Assembly (NCBI RefSeq): GCF_048564905.1
Contig: NC_133004.1
Span: 42,452,105-42,516,104, forward strand
Direction of reading: 5' to 3'
DNA: 64,000 nucleotides
Source: Vicugna pacos
Lineage: Eukaryota; Chordata; Mammalia; Artiodactyla; Camelidae
Positions 42,740 to 53,064 of this stretch are shown one piece after another; within the stretch, counting starts at the first letter, position 1, and each line of letters starts with the position of its first letter. The notes under the pieces are model-generated. The model was not told the origin of the DNA, ran no database searches, and saw nothing but the letters and a program-made list of their open reading frames with translations. Position numbers and translations under genes: made by a program.

Positions 42740-43170
42740 TCTCTCTGCACAGACTAGTACAACGGCCACTGGCCACCTGTGGCCACTGGGCACTTGAAAT
42801 GTGGAGCATGTGACCAAGGAGCTGATTTTTCATTTTAAAATTTAGTTTGTTTTTAATTCATTTAAATTTTAGATTACTTGAATGCAGTTATTGGAAACTC
42901 TTAAGGATGCTTGGAACAACTTCGACATTTGGATCTGCTCTCTCCACTTCAAATTTTATGAAGTTTAAATACAGATCAAGTGATTCTGATAAAAATTTAG
43001 GGTCTGAATTGAGGTGTGCCATGAGTGTAAAATTTTCATTAATAATTCCTAGATTGATTATATGTTGGGATGATAAATGTTTGGGATCTATTGGGTTAAA
43101 GAAAATGTATTATTAAAATTCATCTCTCCTGTTTCATTTTGCTGTTTTCATGTAAAATTAGACCACCCGT
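42740..43170 (+). mobile_element. Old DNA-transposon-like repeat, fuller copy
   Basis: GGCCACCTGTGGCCACTGGG, CACTTGAAATGTGGAGCATG, 'TTGAGGTGTGCCATGAGTGT', AAAATTTTCATTAATAATTC, GATTATATGTTGGGATGATA, 'TATTAAAATTCATCTCTCC'. Same family as 17285-17545, opposite orientation. AT-rich centre. Name uncertain. Confidence 0.65.
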
Positions 43171-43224
43171 GAGGTTCATGCAGTGGCTCAGATAGCAGTG
43201 TTGAAGGCCCAGCCTCACCAGGCA

Positions 43225-43330
43225 CTGAGTGCGCTGTCTCCGCGGTCATGGGCTCAGGGTGTGGGGAAGACAGACAAGAAGTACATAAATAAGTGTGAAA
43301 ATTGCAGGAAGGCAAGAACGTTCTGAAGAA
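43225..43330 (-). mobile_element. L2 LINE fragment (antisense)
   Basis: GGGGAAGACAGACAAGAAGT and ACATAAATAAGTGTGAAAAT match the reversed L2 3' region ('ggagacagacaataaacaa'). Confidence 0.55.
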
Positions 43331-44471
43331 TCCTCCATATGCATGGATCCCTCAAAGACCCTGTGTCTCCAACCTGTGCAACTGTCTATGGTGGACTTGC
43401 TGGGGGCCCTGGATGCTGCTCCCCAAATCAAAAGCAGAAAAGTCAACAGTCAAGGCCCAGGGGAAGTTCTGACACTGAGGCCCCAGTCCCTCATCTTTAG
43501 AACAAAAATCAGGCCCCAAGTCCACCAGCAAGACCTCCGTTTCTAGTCTCAGCTCTGCTGGAGAACGTGGACATCACATGTGAGAAGGCCTGGCTGGAGA
43601 ACACCATCCTCCGCCTCCCAGTTCCCCTCCTGACCCGGCCCTGCCCACAGTTGTCACCATGATCGTGGGTTAATGGCCCAAGCTGCACCGGGGGTCCCAC
43701 TGTTTGTCATGGGAGACCCCATTTGTAACATCAGAAAAATCCACGTAGCCAAAGATGGCAGCCGTGCTCTGAGTGTCTGCGGACTGAGACACCAGGAGAG
43801 GACAAAGACGGACTGTGAATTAATTCAGGTGCATTTACAAAAATAATTTGAAAGTTCTTTATCACAGCATCTACATATATCTGAAAATGAATCCATCGGG
43901 GGAGGCTGTACTAGCTGCAGAGACGGGGGGGAGGGTGGAGTAGGGAAGCCTGGTGGGACCTCCTGGCCTCAGGCTGGGAGCAGCCAGATAAGGGGAGAGA
44001 ACCATGAGCAGGAGGGAAGGGGTCCAGGAGGCCCTTGGGGTCCCCAGGCCTTAAGTGCTGATGCTTCAGCCTGAATTCAGGAGGCATTTTTTCCCCTAAG
44101 AGTCCCCAAGAGGAGGTACGTTTCCTGGGAGGTGTGAGGCCTGGAGGAGAAACTGGGCCCAGGACTCAGGCTTCAGGGGGCTGGACAAGCTGTGTCCAGA
44201 CATGCCCTGGGCAGAGGCCACAGCCAGGCCTCCCTCGAGGAGGCAAGGCCACAAGGTGGAGCCTCGGGCCCCCGCCCGTGTCTTGGGTGGGGGCCTCTGG
44301 AAGCCGACTCTGAAACAAGAATTTGAGGACAAGTGGTTAATTGGGAGGGAAAGTGATGGGGTGGGAGGTGAGCTGGGGGTTTAATCTCAAGGGGGACCCC
44401 TATGGAACACCCACCTCACAGCTACTCCATCACAGCCCAGTGCCGTCTGGTGGGGTATTCATACACTATTT
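43331..44471. other. Unique sequence
   Basis: Nothing I can support. 43805-43905 is AT-rich and non-repetitive (TGAATTAATTCAGGTGCATT). A G-rich part lies at 43920-44010. Confidence 0.35.
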
Positions 44472-44720
44472 TTGTTATCTACTATTGCAGAAAAAAAATA
44501 ACCCCAACCCTTAACAGCTTAAAACAATGCTCGTTACAATCACGCTTTCTGTACTTAGGGAATTCCAGAGCCACATAGCCGGTGGTTCTAGCTGAGGGCA
44601 TCCTAGGCGGTTGCGGTTAAGATCTTGGCTGGAAGGCTCTGCTGGGGCAGGAGAATTTGCTTCCAAGATGGCGCCCTGCTGCCTGGCCCCTCTGTGGTAT
44701 GGCTCCAGTGTTATCTCAGC
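44472..44720 (-). mobile_element. ERV LTR fragment, MLT1-like
   Basis: A fossil in reverse: TTTGTTATCTACTATTGCAG, CCCAACCCTTAACAGCTTAA, 'TTAAGATCTTGGCTGGAAGG'. Only the 3' part of the family is present. Confidence 0.62.
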
Positions 44721-44984
44721 AGGACGCTGGGACTGAAAGGAAGTGGGAGTCTCTGCCTGGGAATCCAGGCAGGCTTTTCAGAGGAGGTGGCCATGGATAG
44801 TGGTTTCCCAAGGGAAGAAGGAGCTCCCATCAGGGGGATGCAACTCATCCATTGGTTAACTTCGGGGACCGTGCCAGGTGCTATGGCCGAGGGGAGACGG
44901 TGGGGGTGGGGAGGGGAGTGGGAGATGCCACGGAGCCTCATGGCCAGAGGCGGCTGAGAGGACAGGCTGTGCTGACAGTGACAG
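44721..44984. other. Unique sequence
   Basis: Nothing recognised. Confidence 0.3.
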
Positions 44985-45160
44985 TGACATTTGTTTGTGG
45001 CTACTCTGTGTTGGCCTCAGTTCTGAGGCTCCATGAGTCATTCAGTGTTTGTATATACTCTGAGATAAGCAATATTACTCCCATCCCCAGTTTACAGATG
45101 GGGAAACTGAGGCATGGGGAAGTAAGTGGCTTATGTACAAATTCCAGCAGCTTTCCCCTG
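44985..45160 (-). mobile_element. MIR SINE (antisense)
   Basis: GGCTACTCTGTGTTGGCCTC, CCCCAGTTTACAGATGGGGA, AACTGAGGCATGGGGAAGTA. Reverse of MIR with a well-kept core. Confidence 0.85.
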
Positions 45161-45589
45161 GGTGAAGGAAAAGCAATTGCAAAATCCCTGAGGCAGGAAT
45201 AACCACGGGAGTTAATGAGAAGACCAAATAAGAGAGTCAAATCTGGATACAGGTCTGGTAGAAGGAGGAACGGTCTGAAGGACAGTTATTCCTGGGAGCA
45301 GCTTTGCCCGAAGACCTCAAAGGGAGGACATGTGCGTCGGGCAAGAGCCTCCGTTTTCCTCCCCAGATCCACCCCCGCGTGGGGAGGCTGATTTCCCAAG
45401 AGAGCCAGGTAGCTGCTTGGTGTCTGTTTGGATTTGCCATTAGGACGCTAATATTTCTAATTTAATTTTTTCTTTGTGTCTCTCTCCAAGCGACTAACTG
45501 TGATCATTTCTAAGGAAAACGTGCCGGAGGTGACAATCAGCGGATTCTAAATGAAAACCCAGATACTTGGCAGCCTCCAATGCTGGGTG
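45161..45589. other. Unique sequence
   Basis: 45440-45550 is AT-rich and unique (AGGACGCTAATATTTCTAAT, 'GCGACTAACTGTGATCATTT'), a weak conserved non-coding candidate. Confidence 0.3.
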
Positions 45590-45662
45590 GCAACACTGTT
45601 GGGCCCTGGGCAGTGCACACAGTTGGTGCTCAATGTATGCTGAGTATGCATGAATGACCTCA
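45590..45662 (+). mobile_element. L2 LINE 3' tail fragment
   Basis: GGGCCCTGGGCAGTGCACAC, 'GTTGGTGCTCAATGTATGCT', GAGTATGCATGAATGACC. Matches the last part of L2. Confidence 0.6.
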
Positions 45663-46484
45663 CCGAACAGGATGCTCTGTCCAGTCCCTCACAGGCCATC
45701 CTGCTACAAAGGAGCATTATGGAGAGGGAGGCCAGGCCCCAGAGCTTGCAGGACGAAGCACACGCACCAGAGTGAGTCAGGCCCAGCACTGGGCCTCCCC
45801 ACTGGCGGCTGCTTGCCTCTCCTGGGGTGGCGCCTGGCATCTCTCACCCCAACCTGAATTTTTGAAGCTCCTGGCACGTCCCACTAGGGACACAGGGGTT
45901 GTGGCAGCTGCTTCCACACGACCCCGGGACATGTCCACCTTACTTCCCCAGGACCAGGGGCTAACAGGGGTCCTAGAAGACAAGCCCCAACCAGGATGGC
46001 CTTGGGTGGCCCTATGGTCAGTCTCACCCAGCTTCCTTTTCACCTTTCTTCTGTTTGTTCAAAATCAGAAGAAACCCAGACACAGTGGGAGTCGAGGTAG
46101 GGGTGAGGAGGGTTCCAGCTCCCGGCTTCACTGGGTGGGGAGGGTGGGTGGCGGGCAGGCAGGCATCTGGGTTATTCCAGCTCCATGACCCTCCCGTTCC
46201 TGTTGGTCCAGGTTTAGTCCCGCACTGGCCAGGCAGGCCTCTCACCGTGGCCCTGGGAGCTTGCTGGTCACACCCTCCTGTTTCCTCTCTGCTGGCAGCC
46301 CCAGCAGGCTCCAAAGGAAAACAGGTTAGCGGTTCTCACCCTCTTCAGCCTCAGAACTCTTCAAGTGAAACTCCAAGCCGCCTCTGCAGGGATTTTCAGA
46401 ATATATTTCTGGGTAATTTGGGATAGTTCAGTAATTTTCCAGAAATACATTTACTAGGCCTGCTGCCTGCCCTTCATGTAAATA
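45663..46484. other. GC-rich unique sequence
   Basis: No gene recognised. Opposing frames at 45772-46188 and 46024-46314 are chance. Confidence 0.35.
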
Positions 46485-46640
46485 TTGTTTTCCCATTGTA
46501 ATAATTATAATATTTTCCATGTGTTCCAGTGTACTGCAGGCACTGCAGCCCTGAAGGGAGGTGTTTTATTGTCCTCCTTTTCCAGATGAATAAACAGAAG
46601 TTCAAATAAATACTTTGTGCAAGGTCATATTCTAAATGAT
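46485..46640 (-). mobile_element. MIR SINE (antisense)
   Basis: CATTGTAATAATTATAATAT, GTCCTCCTTTTCCAGATGAA, 'TAAACAGAAGTTCAAATAAA', TTGTGCAAGGTCATATTC. Reverse of MIR. Confidence 0.72.
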
Positions 46641-46734
46641 GTCGCCAGGTCTGCCTGTCTGTGGCAGACGGTGAGGACTGGGTGACCAAAGCTTGTAGAT
46701 GGCTGCCTCTCTCTCTGCCCTTGCATGATCCACA
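46641..46734. other. Unique sequence
   Basis: Short interval, nothing recognised. Confidence 0.3.
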
Positions 46735-46952
46735 CTCCCAGATGTGTGTCCTGGGAGAGAGAGAGTCTTTTGCTCTTTAAAAGGAGACCCATCCTACTGG
46801 ATTAAGACGCCACCCTAGAACCTCATTTGACCTTAATTACCTTCTTAAAGGCTCTGTCTCCTAAGACAGTCACATTGAGGGGTTAGGGCTTCAAAACATA
46901 AATCTAGTGGCGGGCCGGGGGGAGCGGGGACACAATTCAGTTCATAACACTC
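46735..46952 (-). mobile_element. ERVL-MaLR LTR fragment (antisense)
   Basis: A fossil: AAAGGAGACCCATCCTACTG, CTCATTTGACCTTAATTACC, TTCTTAAAGGCTCTGTCTCC, 'GACACAATTCAGTTCATAAC'. Only the 5' part of the LTR is present. Confidence 0.83.
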
Positions 46953-47059
46953 AGCAAAGAGAATGCTGCGGTCCAGTCCCAGCCAGCTCTGGGGGGATCC
47001 AAGAAACTGAGGTCAGCTCCCTCTGTCCTTTCAGTGCCATTCGCCTGGAGGAGGCACCA
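46953..47059. other. Unique sequence
   Basis: Short interval, nothing recognised. Confidence 0.3.
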
Positions 47060-47215
47060 GCTGGATGGCTGTGCAGGCCTCAGGCAAGTCACCTCATTGC
47101 TCTGAGCCTCAGTTTCCTCATCTGTAAAATGGGGATGAAAATAACACCTATATTACAAGATTGCTATGTGGATAAAATGAGGCAGCTGGGTCACAGCAAT
47201 CACTGTGAGGGTGAT
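47060..47215 (+). mobile_element. MIR SINE (sense)
   Basis: GGCAAGTCACCTCATTGCTC, TGAGCCTCAGTTTCCTCATC, TGTAAAATGGGGATGAAAAT. Among the best-kept MIR cores here. Confidence 0.9.
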
Positions 47216-47319
47216 GGTTTTTATTATTATTGTTGTCGTCATTGTTGTTAGTTGTGGGGGGTTTAATGCTGTTCCTCACTCTCCAACTCTCTTCTCCTTC
47301 TGGACCTGAGGAGGTTGGC
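47216..47319. repeat. T-rich low-complexity and short unique DNA
   Basis: TTATTATTATTGTTGTCGTC runs after the MIR, then unassigned sequence. Confidence 0.6.
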
Positions 47320-47650
47320 ACCTCTTGCCCCCTTAAAGTGAGGCATAGATGTGTCATTTGCGTTGGTCAGTGAGCAGAAGGTCATGTGACCTTCCATGTG
47401 GAAGCACTTCAAAGCGAGCATGAGATGTTCCCAGGTCCCTTTTCCCCGGGAACATCATGCTGACAGGACCAAAGCAGCTTGCACTGTTGGGACAACACAT
47501 AGGGGACGCCTGCCTGGAAAATCACCTGGACCAATGGTGGAATTTATGTGACCAAGAAATGAACATCAACTGGGTTAAGCCCAGGAGATCTGGGAATTGT
47601 TCATTACTCCCCAGAGCCCGGCCTAACCTGATACACTTTTCCAGGTAAAC
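47320..47650 (+). mobile_element. Old LTR, MaLR-like (tentative)
   Basis: A fossil with the wording of older MaLR LTRs: GTCATGTGACCTTCCATGTG, 'GTGACCAAGAAATGAACATC', AACTGGGTTAAGCCCAGGAG. Strongly diverged. Confidence 0.42.
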
Positions 47651-48254
47651 GCTTCAATAAACCGCTAAGTAAGAGCCACCCTCCTGGTGGGGGTGGTGGC
47701 TACAATTGCAAATGGAACTTTGTTCTAAACCTTTTGTCCCTAAGGTAGAAAAAAATGACCCGTTATTCCTCAGGGGGAGAGCTGCAGGCATCCTGGAAGG
47801 AAGATGTTGGTTCTGATCTACTCAGGAGCGCCCTCCCAGACATGCAGGCCAGTGGCTACGGCTGCGCCGACGCACAAGATGCTGTCTGGCCTACAGAGGC
47901 ACCTCCCGCGGAAGCCCTTCCCTTGGGCATCCAAACCCAGTGGGCAGAGAGCAGAGGTGGAGCCCTAGGGCCTGGGAGATGGGGAGGAGGCCAGCAAGGT
48001 CAGGAAAGCAGAAGACAGGGGCAAGAGTGCACGGGCAGTTTGCTCCCTCAGTAGAGAAACAGACGTGGCAGCTGGCCTCTGGGGTTTGTAGTGGCTTCAT
48101 GACATCATCGGAAGGTATTAGAAGTCATGTGGCAAAGAGGCCTGCCATCAGGGACCACGTGACAGGGTAACACTCTCCAACATGAGTCAGCTTGTATGAT
48201 GCTGCCACCTGCTCTTCCGCGAGATCCCTGATGGGCACAACGGGATGGAGAAAA
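47651..48254. other. Unique sequence
   Basis: Nothing recognised. Confidence 0.35.
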
Positions 48255-48500
48255 TAAGCGTCACTCATCATTTATTAGAAGATGAGGGACCAGGTGCCAC
48301 CTCCACCCATCTCCCCAGAAAGTGCTCAGCACAGACAGGTGCCAGCACTGGCTTTGACCTCACAACACCAGATATCACATGCCACTTCCTCCATTTTACA
48401 GATGGGGACACTGAGGCTCGGGGTGGACTCCCAACCAAGTCACGTGGCCGTTTAGGTGGTCAGAGCAGTTTTCAAACCCAGGACTGTCAGACGCAAGGTC
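48255..48500 (-). mobile_element. MIR SINE (antisense)
   Basis: TCCTCCATTTTACAGATGGG, 'GACACTGAGGCTCGGGGTGG', TTTTCAAACCCAGGACTGTC in reverse MIR order. The left limit is less certain. Confidence 0.78.
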
Positions 48501-50039
48501 TGTTCTTGCAGCAGACAACTCATGGAGGTCCAGCAGATGGTGGTCGGTGCCAGGCCGAACAGCTGGCAGAGGAGCCACTACCTCAGTGATCCAGGGGGCT
48601 GATAGCTGTTTGGGGGAAATGACTGTGGCCTCCAAAGGGATCTGGGCAAGGGTATGGGACAATGATGTAGGCATAAGTCTGAAACCCCAGTGTGGTCCTC
48701 AGGCCTCCAAGCCCACCTCAGCCCCGGGAAGCAAACCCAGAATATGGGATAGAGCAGATCCAGCTCGGGCTTCTGAGCCCCTCCCTGCAGGGGACAGATT
48801 GGCTCACGTGTTCCACTAACCCCCGTGCCCATCACTCCTTCCACAGCCTGTCATCCAAAGGCAGGACCCGTTTCCCTTGGTAGCTTTGTATTAAAGTATT
48901 GTCTGCATCTGGTGGGGAAATGAACATCCCTTTCTCTTTTTGCTGTTTTAATGACTTAATATGCAACAAAAGGAGAATTTTTCTCCTGGGAGATTCTAAC
49001 AGATGTTGCTATTTCAGTCCGGCTGTGTTTCCCCTTCCAGCTGCCTAGCCCAAACAATATGGATGCAACGCTCCCGCGTCAGAACACAAGCAGGATGCGG
49101 CTCAGCCGTGTGGCGGGGACTGTTGGATACAACTTGGGCTCTTTGCTTAAGGGGAGCTGGGGAATTGAGTTTCTGCCAGGTGTTGGTGGTGTTCTCCCAA
49201 ACTGAAATGACGATATAATCAACAGGGATTCCAACTCAGAACAGGCACCTGGGGGACTCTTGGGCTGGCTGAAGAAAGCCCCGGACAGCCTTCCTGGATC
49301 CCCTCTGGTCCCACCAGCAGCCTTTATGCTGGCCTCATCTCTGATGAGACGTCGGTGTTTGCAGTAATTCCCTGAGTTCCTCTGGGGTTGTATTAGCAAG
49401 TATCCTGCTACAAAGCGGAGATCTCATGTAAAGTGGCTACAAGCGAAGGCTCTGAAATGAACTGATGTCAGGTTTCAGGTCCTGCTCTGAGTCACCTGGG
49501 GAAACCTCCCGTATTCAGCATGTGTTGCAGATGTTTTGACACCTGGGGCCTTGCTGACCTTGGCGAGACTGCCCGCCCAGGGCTAACCAGTTCCTAGAGA
49601 TAGGAGAGGACTCACCTGCAAGGGCATCTTCCACGTGCAAACCACCCAGTCCTGAGCTCGTACCCCACCCCCACCTCCATGGGGCCCCCACACTCTGCGC
49701 TGCTCTCCACCTGCCCTTGTTACCCCAAGACCAGCGACCAGACCACTAGGGACAGCCCTTGTGCCCCGGAGTCCACTGAAATTATCCAAACTAGCTGATC
49801 CCAAGCCTGCCTTCCGGCAGAAGCCACAATAAAGGCTCCTGCCCGTGTTTCCCCCGCATTCCCTCTGCCGCCAGGCTGACCCTGGTGCTTCTCGGGCTGG
49901 CCCTGCCTAGCATGACAGGCTCTCTCCTCTTGGGAACTGTGTGTGACAAACTATCTTTTCAATGGCAGTCATCTCCCGAGCTGCTGGCCTCACCATATCT
50001 GAACAATAATAAAACCTACATTTTAAAACAGTTCCTTAA
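48501..50039. other. Unique sequence, weak conserved non-coding candidate at 48885-49015
   Basis: Mostly GC-rich and unassigned. 48885-49015 is AT-rich: TGTATTAAAGTATTGTCTGC, 'TTTTAATGACTTAATATGCA', AGATTCTAACAGATGTTGCT. No exon supported. Confidence 0.35.
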
Positions 50040-50051
50040 CCATCTGGATCT

Positions 50052-50067
50052 TAATTTCCTCATCTTT
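50052..50067. repeat. Target-site duplication of L1, left copy
   Basis: TAATTTCCTCATCTTT pairs with TAATTTCTTCATCTTT at 50713-50728 (15 of 16). Confidence 0.92.
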
Positions 50068-50712
50068 TATTTTTTAATTGAAGTATAGTCAATTTACAAT
50101 GTGTCGATTTCTGGTGGACAGCATGATGTTTCAGTCATGCACACACATACACATATTCTTTTTCATATTCTTTTTAATTACTGGTTACTACACAATATTG
50201 AATATGGTTCCCTGTGCTATACAGAGGAAACTTGTATATCTATTTTATATACAGTAGTTAGTATCTGCAAGTCTTGAACTCCCAATTTATCCCTTCCCAC
50301 CTTCTTTCCCCACTGGTAATCATGAGTTTGTTTTCTATGTCTATGAGTCTGTTTCTGTTTTGTAAATAAGTTCATTTGTGTCCTTTTCCTTTTTTTAAGA
50401 TTCCACATATGAATGATATCGCATGGTATTTTTCTCTTTCTCTTTCTGGCTTACTTCATTCAGAATGATGATCTCTAGTTCCATCCATGTTGCTGCAAAT
50501 GGTATTATTTTATTCTTTTCACGGCTGAGTAGTATTCCATTGTAGAAATATATCACATCTTCTTTATCCAGTTGTCTGTCGATAGACATTTAGGTTGTTT
50601 CTGTGTCTTGACTATTGTAAATAGTGCTGTTATGAACATTGGGGTGCATGTATTTTTCGAGAATTAAAATTCCCCCTGGATACATGCCCAGGAGTGGGAT
50701 TGCTGGATCATA
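50068..50712 (-). mobile_element. LINE-1, artiodactyl type, 5'-truncated, in a MIR
   Basis: Antisense copy of about 645 bp. The plus strand opens with the reversed A-tail and UTR: TTTTTTAATTGAAGTATAGT, CAATTTACAATGTGTCGATT, TTCCCTGTGCTATACAGAGG. It continues into the end of ORF2 (GAGTAGTATTCCATTGTAGA, 'TAAATAGTGCTGTTATGAAC') and ends at GTGGGATTGCTGGATCA. Minus-strand peptide words such as TRQLDKEDVIYFYNGILLS are degenerate. Duplications are 15/16 identical. Confidence 0.94.
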
Positions 50713-50728
50713 TAATTTCTTCATCTTT
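50713..50728. repeat. Target-site duplication of L1, right copy
   Basis: TAATTTCTTCATCTTT. Confidence 0.92.
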
Positions 50729-50847
50729 AAAATGGAAATAAAAATAGTATTTGCCTCCTAGAGTTGTAATTAGGATCAAAGGAGTTAGTGCCTATAAATG
50801 CTAAACACACAGTCCAGCACACAGTAAGTGCTCATTAAATGTTAGTG

Positions 50848-50863
50848 ATGATGATGATGATTA
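50848..50863. repeat. (GAT)n short repeat
   Basis: About five GAT units in the MIR tail. Confidence 0.85.
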
Positions 50864-50889
50864 CAGTATGATTGCTGTGGGATTACTGT

Positions 50890-51060
50890 AGAAACAGCAA
50901 GATTCTGAGCTCAGGGGTTCAACTCCTGACTCCAGGACTCCCTAGTGGGGTGACCAGGTACTTAACTTTTGGGCCTTCGGTTTTCTTATAGGGAGAATGG
51001 AGATTAAAGCCATCAACTGCACAGTACTGCTGACAGGGTTAGATCGCCTAAAGTCTGCTG
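50890..51060 (+). mobile_element. MIR SINE (sense)
   Basis: CAGGGGTTCAACTCCTGACT, 'CCAGGTACTTAACTTTTGGG', CTTCGGTTTTCTTATAGGGA. Second MIR just after the first. Confidence 0.65.
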
Positions 51061-51329
51061 AATCCTGGCACCTGTACCCTCTCATAAAAGCAAGGGCTAT
51101 GCTGGAAACAGACTACGTTGTTGGCAAATACAAAAGAACAGATTTCAAGTCCCAAATATTGACTGAGAGCTTATTTTGATCTCAGTCCACAAGGCGAAGA
51201 GCAGATCTTTCTTTCATCCCTGATTTTTGCCGCTTGGAATTGCAGAAAGCCAGCCTCCTGGGGAATGTGAGAACTCATACTTCTCAGTCCCTCGTGGTTA
51301 GAAAAAGCTCTCACGTTCCAGAAGAGTGA
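51061..51329. other. Unique sequence
   Basis: Nothing recognised. Confidence 0.3.
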
Positions 51330-51505
51330 CTCGGGGTGTCTGTTCTAGCAGCACCGGACCTGGCTTCAAGTCCTGCCTCCAACACACTGAAGGTGCCATG
51401 TGGGGAAAATGACCTTATCTTAATGTACCTCAATTTGCATATCTGTAAAATGGGCTCTGGCAAGGCTGAGATGATCCATCCATACAAAGTGCCTGTCACA
51501 GGCTC
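51330..51505 (+). mobile_element. MIR SINE (sense)
   Basis: GGCTTCAAGTCCTGCCTCCA, 'CTTAATGTACCTCAATTTGC', ATATCTGTAAAATGGGCTCT. Sense MIR. Confidence 0.78.
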
Positions 51506-51644
51506 TTGTGAATGTGGGTCACCACCACCTCTGGTCATCTCGCTGTTCCTCAGAAACTCTGAGCTCAGATGCTCAGCCTCCTGCCCCATGCGCAAAACCA
51601 GGACCCCGGGGGTACTTAGCTTAGCAAAGGAAAGTCTCCAAAGC
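51506..51644. other. Unique sequence
   Basis: Nothing recognised. Confidence 0.3.
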
Positions 51645-51930
51645 AAACAAGCAAATGTTTATTGAGCATCTACTATGTGCTAAGTGCTGTTCTGGGTGTT
51701 GGGGCTTCTGCAGATGATCCCAGTTTCTGATCATATGGAGATGACATTCAACTGGGGGAGGCAGTCAATAAAGAAACAAGTGAAACCCACAAAAACATCA
51801 CGTCACGAAAACATCCCATCACATGGAAAGAACTTTGGAGAAAAGAAAAACAGCTTCTGAGAGAAAGAGACCTGATGATCTGAGATGGTGGGATGAGGGA
51901 GGAGGCTGCGACCCCAGATAACCTGGATTC
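51645..51930 (-). mobile_element. L2 LINE (antisense)
   Basis: AAATGTTTATTGAGCATCTA, CTATGTGCTAAGTGCTGTTC, 'AGTCAATAAAGAAACAAGTG'. Reverse of the L2 3' region. Confidence 0.8.
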
Positions 51931-52479
51931 AAGTCTGATTTCTATTCTCAGCTGGTCCCAGGAGCGCTGCGGGAGGGCACCGGCCTTCCCTGCTGGGGCC
52001 TCCAGCCAGATGGGGGCGGGGGAGGCCAGAAGGCCCCAGGAGAGCGGGAGGAACCCCTCAGAGCTGTTTTAATTGAAAGATGGCTTCTTCCCTGTGTTCT
52101 CTGTAGGCAGCGGGGGCTTTGAATTAAACATGAGTGGTGATTTATTTATCAAGTCTTTGAAAAAGTCTCTCTCTGACTGTGATTTGGCACACTCCTCCAG
52201 TTAACCCTTACCCCGGCCTCTGATCGTGGCTGAGAGCATTCACATCAGGCCCACCTGTAGAGAGCAGCGTGCACTGGGGGGGGGGGGGGATGATGCTGAC
52301 TCACCGGGGAGGAGGGAAGAGGAGGCTGGAGAGGGCATCAACCCGCTGGCTTCCATCATTGATCGCCCCTCCAATCTCCACCCCTTCCTGGGCTTCTGGA
52401 GCCTGACCCTGCAGACTACCCCTCCCTCCAGAGTGGACGACTTATTGGTCATGACTCTTCACTCCTGTGTAGCAGAAAT
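51931..52479. other. Unique sequence, weak conserved non-coding candidate at 52050-52200
   Basis: 52050-52200 is AT-rich: GCTGTTTTAATTGAAAGATG, 'GGCTTTGAATTAAACATGAG', TGATTTATTTATCAAGTC. The rest is unassigned. No coding support. Confidence 0.35.
52276..52289 (+). repeat. Poly-G run of 14
   Basis: Fourteen consecutive G on the plus strand after GCACT. Long G runs are unusual and prone to length error in assemblies. Confidence 0.9.
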
Positions 52480-52800
52480 GCACCTCCACACCCTTGCCGG
52501 GGCCTGGGGGCAGGCGGAGTGGAATTCCCACCCACTGACTTCGGGTATGGCCAGGGGGAGGCGAACACAGGAGATGCACAGAAGTTCCAAATATGCTTGT
52601 ACCTCTGGGCCTGCCTTCGTGGGCTTCTGCATTGTGTGGGAAGCCTGGGCCACAGGAGACAGGAGATGTGGGAGCAGAGCCGCCCAGCTGATTCGCACAC
52701 TCTTGAGGGTGAGAATACATGATTGTTGTTTAAGGCACTGGAGAGTAGGGTTGTTTGTTACCAGCATCAACATGGCAATATCTGACCAATACACTCAGGC
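52480..52800 (+). mobile_element. Old LTR, MaLR-like (tentative)
   Basis: A fossil, strongly diverged: 'GAATACATGATTGTTGTTTA', AGGCACTGGAGAGTAGGGTT, GTTTGTTACCAGCATCAACA. This looks like the 3' end of a MaLR LTR. Confidence 0.45.
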
Positions 52801-53064
52801 TCTATAGGAAGGCAGCAGCAGATCAGAGAGTTGGAGGAGATGGCAGGATATCATTGCCCCATCAGCCATGGTCTTCTTCCCCCTCTTCTTTGTTGTGGTT
52901 CTAGAGGCTACTGCTCCTGCTGGGTGGCCCCAAACACTCCCTGGGCTCTGCCTTTGTCCATCAGGCCTAGAGGTGCTGGTGACTTTCCACTCCTGGAAGC
53001 CTCTGGGCATATCAATATTTCTGGTGGATTCCTCAGTCCTGCCCCTTTATTCAAAAACCCTGGG
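52801..53064. mobile_element. Old repeat remnant, unassigned
   Basis: GGGTGGCCCCAAACACTCCC, 'CATCAGGCCTAGAGGTGCTG' and CCCCTTTATTCAAAAACCCT resemble an old mammalian repeat. The family is not resolved. Confidence 0.35.

Larger units (their letters stand above)
50040..50863 (+). mobile_element. MIR SINE split by a younger LINE-1
   Basis: Left part up to 50067 (TTAATTTCCTCATCTTT), right part from about 50713 (AAAATGGAAATAAAAATAGT, TTGCCTCCTAGAGTTGTAAT, 'AAGTGCTCATTAAATGTTAG'). The two join into a continuous MIR once the L1 and one duplicate are set aside. Confidence 0.9.

Noticed and set aside
52226-52807. 193-codon plus-strand open frame
   Set aside because: It begins next to a G14 run and crosses a MaLR-like LTR. 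Composition looks non-coding.
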